Below are positions 57,701 through 64,000 of a stretch of DNA of 64,000 nt, piece after piece (position 1 is the first letter of the stretch; the number at the start of each line of letters is the position of its first letter). The notes under the pieces are model-generated. The model ran no database searches. It was not told the origin of the DNA and worked only from the letters and a program-made list of their open reading frames with translations. Source of the DNA: Brachypodium distachyon (lineage: Eukaryota > Streptophyta > Magnoliopsida > Poales > Poaceae); the NCBI RefSeq assembly GCF_000005505.3, contig NC_016131.3:49895355-49959354 (forward strand). The letters are read 5' to 3'. The position numbers were made by a program, and so were the translations under genes.

Positions 57701-58799
57701 TTTGATGGAAAAAACGGGTATCACTATCTCCCTCCGCTAACCATTGAACTCGAGATCTTTGGCGCCACATAATCTCCTCCCGCTGGTTCCACCCCGTGAG
57801 CTTGTCAACAATTGCAATCTCCCCGCTAGAAGGTCCAGTATGGCCTGGAAGGGCATGGAGTCTCTCCAGTTCGGCCAGAAGCTCCCTCGTCTTTTTACGG
57901 ACACTGCCGAAGATCTCATCATTCCAAGCAAGCAAAAGATCACCAAAAAATTTTAATTTACCATTTAATTCTCCCATAATGCGGCTCTAACCTGATTCCT
58001 TCCACTTACTGGAGACAAAGGAAGCGAAACTTTCATGTGTCTCCCACATCTTCTCGTACCGGAATCCCCGAGCCCTTCTCTCACGACTTCCCTGCGAAGG
58101 TTCAGTCGTCTTGAGAAGAATCGGGCAATGATCTGACTTAGCGGCAGTGAGATGGAAAAGAGTGGCAAAAGGGAACCTGGACCACCATTCTGTGGAAGCT
58201 AGCGCCCGATCCAGCTGAACCCTTGTAAAAGAACCTCCACGAACCCTCTTCTCAAAAGTCCATGCATTGCCATTAAAACCAAGATCACACAGGCCACACA
58301 GATCCACAGCATCACGAAAGCCTCTAATCTGTTCAGAGCTACGTTCACCAACACCAAAGTGTTCATCTTGATGTAAAACTTCATTGAAATCACCAATGCA
58401 TACCCATGGCAGACTGGACTCACTCCTAAGGAAACGAAGCAAGTCCCAAGTCTTGTGTCTCTCACGGACAGAAGCTTTCCCATAAATGCAAGTGAGACGC
58501 CATGGCTCGTCATCCCCTCTGCGAACAATAACATCAATATGATACTGCGAATGGTGAATTAACTCCATTGAAAAATCATTGTTCCAATACAAAGCTAGAC
58601 CTCCACTCTGACCATTACTACTAACAGCAAGACTACTACTAAAACCCAAAGTAAAAGCAAGATTATTAGCCCTCGCGCTTGTCACTTGTGTTTCCTGCAG
58701 ACAGAGCACCGAAGGGGCAAAACAACGCACCAAAGTGCGTAGCTCGCGAACTGTCGCGTTGTTGCCAATCCCACGACAGTTCCAACTCAAAATACTCAT
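54712..58799 (-). pseudogene. LINE ORF2: endonuclease, reverse transcriptase, RNase H
   Basis: In order on the minus strand: an APE-type endonuclease (58799-57990: WNCRGIGN, LQET, GDFNE, SDHCPIL); the linker and RT start (57977-57390: KAPGSDGFP); RT (57390-56400: FRPISLCN, FVPGRLITDNI, KLDMMKAYDRVEWEYL, GIRQGDPISPYLF, FADDSLLFAK); thumb and zf-RVT (56400-55400: GGLGFRDIELFN, WKIKVPSKVRVFAWR); and a C-terminal RNase H (about 55180-54790: INVDGG, EALACCEAL, ASDAQAV, LDAHSL). Defects are TAG at 57987-57989, shifts near 57395 (T run), 56955 and 56405 (C/G run), and TAG at 56056-56058. The RNase H domain marks it as one of the plant L1 lineages that carry this extra domain. Confidence 0.88.
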
Positions 58800-60058
58800 T
58801 GCTCCCGACGGTCCCCCTCCACAGAGGCTGCCGATCCATCAATACTAGATTGCGCCTTTGAGGGAGGCGATCCCTGTCGTATCTTCTTGTTTGCTTTAGG
58901 CTTCACATAATGTGGCGGTGGAGGTGGCACATCCTGAACCCCCTTAGTTTCAGACGAAGCTGGTATCTCCACAGACATGGTATTATCTGGGTTTCTCGTC
59001 TCGTCGGCATCCACTCCCATATCAAGCTTCTTACGTGCGGACTCAGAACCAACTGGCTCAACTGGCATGTCAGTCTTGGCGGGGCTCGACGCAGTGTCCG
59101 TCAAGTCTTCCTCCTTGTCAAGATCAGCATCATCTAACGACCTTTTCTTAGCACCCATGCCTCTGCCTCTGCCTCCCTGGCTGCGGCCACCACCCCGCCG
59201 GCCGAAGAAAGGCGCTCTGGCCAAAAAAGACAAGCTCGTGGGTGCAGCCCGTCGCTTGGCCAGCATCCACTTGCCATATTGCACCGCGCTCTCGTCATTT
59301 ATCCCAGTGCCACACTCATCCCGGGTGTGGCCAAGAAGACCACATATTTCACAGAACATGCCCATCTTTTCATACTTGATGTCAAGTAGCATCCGCTCTT
59401 TACCAATTGCCAGCGGCACCACCCGGATCAGCGGATTGCCAACATCAATGCTTGCACGAACACGCACATAATCTCCTTCATATGCCTTTATTGGGTTCAG
59501 CTCGACGCTTTGCATGCGCCCGATCCTGCGGGCAAGTTGGTCCACCAACGCTAGGATGCGGTAGAGTTCCGGGATCTTGTGGATCTGCACCCAAACCGCG
59601 GTTCGATTCAAGGGAATCGAAGACAAATCTGCGTTGCCGTCGTAATCTTCTAGCACCACCACCATCCTGCGGAAGAGCCACGGGCCCTGCTGTGTCACTT
59701 TCTTCCAATCCCCAAGGCAGAAGAGCTTGAACAAGAAGAGATTATCATTAACCTCCTGAGGCTCGAAATCCATAGCAAGTCCCCAGATGAATCTCATGGT
59801 ATCGTAAAACGCAGTCGCAGTGAAAGGTCTCATGGTGTTCACCCTCGCCAGAACTAGCCATTGGGGCTCTTTCTCTAACTTCTCAATCACCTCCACGCCG
59901 ATCTGCACTTCGTCAAGCTCAGCATCCCTTAGAACCAGGTTGTTCATGGCGCTTGCCAGAGCCGCCCCATCCTTGTCTTTCCCTGACGAGGAAGCAGAAG
60001 AAGCCATCGAAAAAAAGTTCACCGAATAGTATCGATCCACCCGAAATTCTAGTTCCAC
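58796..60058 (-). CDS. LINE ORF1, gag-like with DUF4283 and zinc knuckle
   Basis: Encodes the RNA-binding ORF1 protein of a plant L1-type LINE. The frame is open for 420 residues; a more likely start is the Met of MASSASSSGKDKDG at 60007. The DUF4283 region spans roughly residues 55-205 (FIWGLAMDFEPQEVNDNLF, QQGPWLFRRMVVVLEDYDG). A CCHC knuckle, CEICGLLGHTRDEC, follows at about 235-250. The C-terminal third is Lys/Arg-, Ser- and Pro-rich. The stop overlaps the ORF2 start as ATGA (58799-58796). No internal lesion is seen, in contrast to ORF2. Confidence 0.85.
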   Translation of the reverse strand: MELEFRVDRYYSVNFFSMASSASSSGKDKDGAALASAMNNLVLRDAELDEVQIGVEVIEKLEKEPQWLVLARVNTMRPFTATAFYDTMRFIWGLAMDFEPQEVNDNLFLFKLFCLGDWKKVTQQGPWLFRRMVVVLEDYDGNADLSSIPLNRTAVWVQIHKIPELYRILALVDQLARRIGRMQSVELNPIKAYEGDYVRVRASIDVGNPLIRVVPLAIGKERMLLDIKYEKMGMFCEICGLLGHTRDECGTGINDESAVQYGKWMLAKRRAAPTSLSFLARAPFFGRRGGGRSQGGRGRGMGAKKRSLDDADLDKEEDLTDTASSPAKTDMPVEPVGSESARKKLDMGVDADETRNPDNTMSVEIPASSETKGVQDVPPPPPHYVKPKANKKIRQGSPPSKAQSSIDGSAASVEGDRREQ

Positions 60059-60526
60059 CTGCTAGTCGATTCCAAGGCCGGGCAGACGAACAAGTCGTCC
60101 CCTTTATCAGCCCAAGAACAACTGCAAGCAATCCCCAAGAGAATTGGAGAAGAAAGTAGAAGCTGAATCGACACCGGAGGTGAAGCCGCCGGCGAAGTAG
60201 GAAACCCTAGTTGCCTAGGTTAGAAGTCGCCGAGATCTCCCTAGGCCAGTTGGAGCTAGATGAACCAAGTCAGAACCATCACTGCTACGAAACGGTTTAT
60301 ATGCAACGGCACATCAGTAACGGGTCCGGCGCGACCGTTACTGATGAACAACATCAGTGTCGGTCGCGGCCGCGACCGTTACTGATGAACACAACGGGCT
60401 CTGCCCGTCCCCGCCCAGCCATACATCAGTGGCGGTCGCGCGAGGCGACCGCCACTGATGAACCATTATAGCTCGCGAGTTACATCAGTGGCGGTCGGCT
60501 AAGAGGCGAGAGCAGGCATCTATCGT

Positions 60527-62623
60527 GTCTCAAGAGATGTCGCGAGAATATGCAGTGCAAGCCGTCCATCAATTGGTGTCGGCACTGGCCAAAGACCACC
60601 CCGCCCTTGACGCCATACTCAGGGGAGGAGTGTAAGGTTTGAGGAACCTCCTTCCTCCTCTTCCCCGGGGAAGAGCACCCCGCTGAAGAGCAGCGCCGCC
60701 TCCGACACACGTATGGAGGACGAAGACACCTACACCCCAGGTTACAGCCCGGCTCCTAGCATGAACAACCCCCTCCCTAGCCAACCTTCCCCAAGCGAGG
60801 GCATCCGGGATAACGATCCGGGTCCGAGCGACAACATCTTTGTAAGCAATCTTTTCAAACTCTTTTTCACTCCTTACCTTCATGAATAAAGATCTTACAC
60901 ACATATGCCTTCTTCTTGTTACGCGCAGGCACCAGTGAAGTGTCGTATCCACGTTGACAAGCCTGGGAAGCCTGTAGGTGCCATTGGCCGCCTGATGCCC
61001 AGACAATCACCGCCACTGGTGCACGGCATTCTCATGAACGACGCACAAGTGAGTGTGATGGTGGACTCCGTCGTCGAGGAGCATCGGGATTATGCTATCC
61101 CGCTACCTCCGGAGGAAGGCGTGGATATCCTAGGCGGTTGTCCAAACTACTGCATTATGTGGCCGAGGAGCTTGGTATCTTTCTACAACCAGCGCCGGCC
61201 CTCTATGACTCTATCTCTCTCCGCCCACAAAGGTACTTCTCATTCGCCGCTCGGCTTTTCCCCTAGGATACTTCCTCCTGTCGATGTCGGCGGAGATGAA
61301 GAGAGGGCAATGTCGATGCCTGCACAGCTCAAAGATAGTCAGACCACAGGGTCGGCACAGGCTAGAAGCGTCCCTCCCACCTTCTCTCTCTTGGGTACCG
61401 CTGAGTCCATGGGTGGCCGCAAGATCGATGACAAGTACAAGGCAGAGGAGCAGAAGGCATGGGACAGTAAGAGGAAGCATAAAAAGAGGGGGCGCGGCGG
61501 CAAGACCATCAAGGAGTGCTCCAATGTCACTCAAGATGAGATGCACCATGTGCCTGACATAACTGGAGTCTGGGATGACAATAGGCCTGACATTCTCATC
61601 AAGAACCCATATCAAGACCAGAGATTCGAAGACGGATTCTATTTCGTGGCTAGGGAGTTCGACCGGGTGCTTCTTTACTATCCTTGAAGACCGATGGTCA
61701 CCGAAGATTCCCTGCGTGTCGTGTCCAGAGAGATGCAAGAGCTTCATCAGTTCTACATGCAAGCATCAGCTGGTTCTCAACAGCATGCCCAACAGATCAA
61801 TGTTAGAATCCCAAAAGACTATGGATTCTTTGACCAAGAAATCGGGAAGATTCAGGAACGTCCTATCACCTTTGGTGTGGAGTTCAACGAACTGTTCCAC
61901 CTCTTCAACCGCCAAAAGCTTGATATCAACCTCTTAAGGCTGTGGTCTGTCTACCAAATAAGAGAACTGCGGCGATTGGAGGTAAAAAAAAGTAGCCATT
62001 CTAGACCCCGCGATGTTCAACTACGGTGACATCGGTCTTGAGCCAGAAAAAGATGCCTCAAGAACCATGACATCTAAATACTTGGTGGCATGTCTCGAGA
62101 AATACGCGGACCACGACTTCATCCTCTTCTTCCTTAATTTGGAGTAAGTTCAATTTTATATATGGAACCGTTTGTTTTTTCTAATTCAGTCTTTCTTATA
62201 CACCCTTAGATACTAAAGTTTGTTTCTTTTGAAAACAGAGACCATTGCGTAACACTACTCATTTGTTTGCCTTGGTCCGCAGTGTACTACTTCGATTCAC
62301 TACTTGCGAAGAAGTGTGTTCGAGGTAGGTTCTGAAAACCCATCAAATCACTCATTAACATTGCCTGGAAAGTGGCGACCAAGGGAAAACTAGCTGGTAA
62401 AGGCTATAAAGACGAGCCTCACCACAACCACAGGTTCCCTTGCCAGTAACAGCCGTCCGACAGTGTGTTCTGTGGCTACTACTGCTGTCACATTCTTATG
62501 GAGAATGCCAGCATGTTCAAACCTGAGTGGAAGGGGTCAGTCGCGGCGATGGAAGATTACTGGCTGCCCCGAATGACAATGGGACACCGACCTAAATGGG
62601 TCATCTATAACATTCAAACGTAG
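60527..62623 (+). pseudogene. CACTA-borne Ulp1-like (C48) protease gene, broken
   Basis: A multi-exon gene. Early exon material up to 60842 includes SDTRMEDEDTYTPGYSPAPS. The next exon, from 60929 (APVKCRIHVDKPGKPVGAIG), has the domain I associate with DUF8039 of grass CACTA-borne proteins. It runs on through a TGA at 61685-61687 into MVTEDSLRVVSREMQELHQF and continues past an A-run frameshift near 61988 (VAILDPAMFNYGDIGL). The last exons hold the Ulp1 core: His in DHCVTLLICLPW, Asp in VYYFDSLLAKK, Cys in SVFCGYYCCHILM. A TAA at 62447-62449 interrupts the catalytic exon. It ends at TAG 62621-62623. It has little similarity in wording to the MULE-borne Ulp1-like gene at 6.5-13.9 kb, so the two are likely independent captures. 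Confidence 0.7.
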
Positions 62624-62942
62624 TTCGCTCATCTCATAAAAAATGAGGTCATCAAGCCTAGTGGGGACTTCTTCGAACGCGTGGAACAAGTCATGTTTAG
62701 GGTTCACCCACGACAATAGATTCAAGCTTGAAATGAGATACATTTGTATTCTTTATATGCTTTAAATGATGCGGCTTATATACATTTGTATGTTTTAAAT
62801 GATGTGATGTAATGTGCTGTGATGTGATGCGGGTTTATATGTTTTTTTCTGTGATGAGATACATTTTTCTGTGCTGTATATATTATTCTGTGTATTTTCT
62901 GTATATTTTCTGTGGTTTTAATTATTTTTTAAAATACCGAAA

Positions 62943-63165
62943 ATGTATCAGTGTCGGTCGCTCGATCAACATTGATGTGGAAACGCGACCGTTACTGATG
63001 ATATATGCATCAGTAACGGTCGGGTAGGAACGACCGCCACTGATGTATATGTACATCAGTAACGGTCGTTGCGACCGTTACTGATGATGGATATCATCAG
63101 TAACACGAAGTTAGTAACGACGGTCCCGACCGTTACTGACGGTGTTTTTCGACCGTTACTGATAA
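62943..63165. repeat. Right subterminal array of the CACTA-like element
   Basis: About nine units of the CATCAGTAACGGTCG / CGACCGTTACTGATG type, spaced by 5-20 bp in alternating orientation, so adjacent units can form hairpins. Confidence 0.85.
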
Positions 63166-63194
63166 TCATTTCTGTATGCACGTCAATGCTCTTG

Positions 63195-64000
63195 GAATCC
63201 TGATTTAAAATGACACGCTAATGGGCTAATGGCCAGACAATTAATTAGCCCAAGCTCACGTCAATTACGTTAGCACATGGATTTGGAGCCTTGGACCCCG
63301 TTCCATGTACAGATGCCGCATGCATCTCTCAACATGCGCATCAGCTAGGATATGGAAGCCAATATCGTATATGCCTGGTTATATGCATGCATTCCGGCCA
63401 TGAAACAGGAAAGAAAGGATCGTGTGGATCGGGAGATCGCTGGTTTCCAAAACGGAATGGCGGTGCGCAGATATCTTGGAAAGTTTTCCATCCGTGTAGC
63501 CTGACCGCTGGCCTATATAAGCTGGCCACGAAAGATAAATCGGGGAGGGGCACCTGCAGCCGGCCAGGCCGCCAGGCCCCGGGCAGCGAGGAGGAGGCGC
63601 CCCAGGCGGTGGCAAGAGCGGCCACGCCAAGGTGAGCGGCGGCCATGGTCCTCCGACATGCGTAGAAAAAAGAAGAAGCGCTCAAGCTGCCTGGGGCATC
63701 GGCCAGAGGTAAAAAGAACACGTATACTCTCAGGTTCAAAATACAAGCACCAAAGAACATCCACGTACAAGAGCAAGTAGCAGCTGGAGAGGCGCTGGAT
63801 CAAGCACAGCAAGCGTGGATGGCGTCTTTTTCCAACGGTGAGGACCATGGTTGATCTCTCTTCTTCTCTCTCTTTTTCTCTATACCGTGCATCTTCGCAT
63901 GCGGCTGGTCACCTGGTCACGGCCAGCTTGCCGAGGCTGCCACCGTGCTTTTTGTCGGCCTGCTTCTGGATCCTCGTCCAGATGGTGGCCGTTGGGCCGA
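63195..64000. other. Flank to window end, no gene recognised
   Basis: Contains a TATA-like GGCCTATATAAGCTGG at 63511-63526 and downstream GC-rich sequence with possible donor sites (AAG|GTGAGC at about 63630). A frame at 63291-63635 on + matches nothing I know. It could be the promoter and 5' UTR of a gene continuing beyond the window. Confidence 0.4.

Larger units (their letters stand above)
54678..60279 (-). mobile_element. L1-type LINE, inactive
   Basis: A non-LTR retrotransposon on the minus strand with ORF1 (gag-like), ORF2 (endonuclease, RT, RNase H) and a short 3' end closing in A9 (T9 at 54678-54686). The 13-mer GTCAATGCTCTTG sits at the poly-A side (54665-54677) and again at 63182-63194, so the insertion originally ended near 63181. 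A CACTA-like element occupies 60280 to about 63170, inside the LINE's 5' part. Stops and frameshifts in ORF2 make it inactive. The 5' UTR (60060-60279) is recognisable only by position. Confidence 0.88.
60280..63170 (+). mobile_element. CACTA-like element with a Ulp1-like gene
   Basis: The left end begins CACTGCTACGAAACGG. Both flanks are filled with an array of CATCAGTAACGGTCG, GCGACCGTTACTGATG and the variant CAGTGGCGGTCG in both orientations (60309-60495 and 62943-63160), typical CACTA subterminal repeats. The matching right terminus is not intact; sequence after 63160 (TTTCTGTATGCACG) may be its diverged remnant. No TNPD-type transposase is seen between the ends, only a gene with a Ulp1-like domain. 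It sits in the 5' region of the LINE. Confidence 0.65.

Noticed and set aside
61211..61762. 183-residue minus-strand frame
   Set aside because: Antisense of the CACTA-borne Ulp1-like gene exon.

Overview
This is plant nuclear DNA, most likely from a grass of the Triticeae type. The evidence is multi-exon GT-AG genes, many Stowaway MITEs with CTCCCTCC ends and TA duplications, CACTA and Mutator elements nested in one another, an L1-type LINE, and a tandem-NB NLR of the kind seen in grasses. The species call is inference from style, not from a search.

Layout. 1-15 kb is a decayed Mutator-like (MULE) locus. A FAR1/MURA-type transposase on the + strand (about 250-6054) faces a long Ulp1-like cysteine-protease gene on the - strand (13879-6555). 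Both have stops and frameshifts. A 2.65-kb CACTA element with a perfect TGA target duplication splits the transposase. Introns, spacers and even exons of the locus are packed with the pentamer GCAAC/GTTGC, locally as a ~100-bp tandem repeat. 16.5-25 kb is a housekeeping island with two apparently intact + strand genes: LCMT1 (PP2A leucine carboxyl methyltransferase, 13 exons, 332 aa) and PBA1 (20S proteasome beta1, 8 exons, 242 aa). 28.2-29.6 kb is a single-exon GH28 polygalacturonase. About 1.1 kb away lies a remnant resembling a polygalacturonase-inhibitor LRR, broken by a foldback-like element.

32-42.6 kb is repeat-rich. It holds direct duplications, MITEs, two GC-rich elements, and a 0.75-kb Pack-MULE carrying one FtsZ2-like exon; an unoccupied duplicate of its target lies 2.3 kb away. 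42.6-47.8 kb is a CC-NB-NB-LRR resistance gene of the PIK5/6-NP type, broken by nonsense codons and frameshifts. 48.3-49.9 kb (- strand) is an intact HAD acid phosphatase/vegetative storage protein gene, and 52.0-54.1 kb (- strand) an intact CCDC97-like gene. 54.68-63.18 kb is a composite: an L1-like LINE on the - strand, whose 5' part holds a CACTA-like element with a second, independent Ulp1-like gene. A 13-bp direct repeat brackets the whole composite. The last 0.8 kb has a TATA-like motif but no recognisable gene.

The apparently functional genes are LCMT1, PBA1, the polygalacturonase, the acid phosphatase and CCDC97. Everything else is mobile DNA or decayed. Two unrelated DNA transposon families in this one window each carry a SUMO-protease-like gene.
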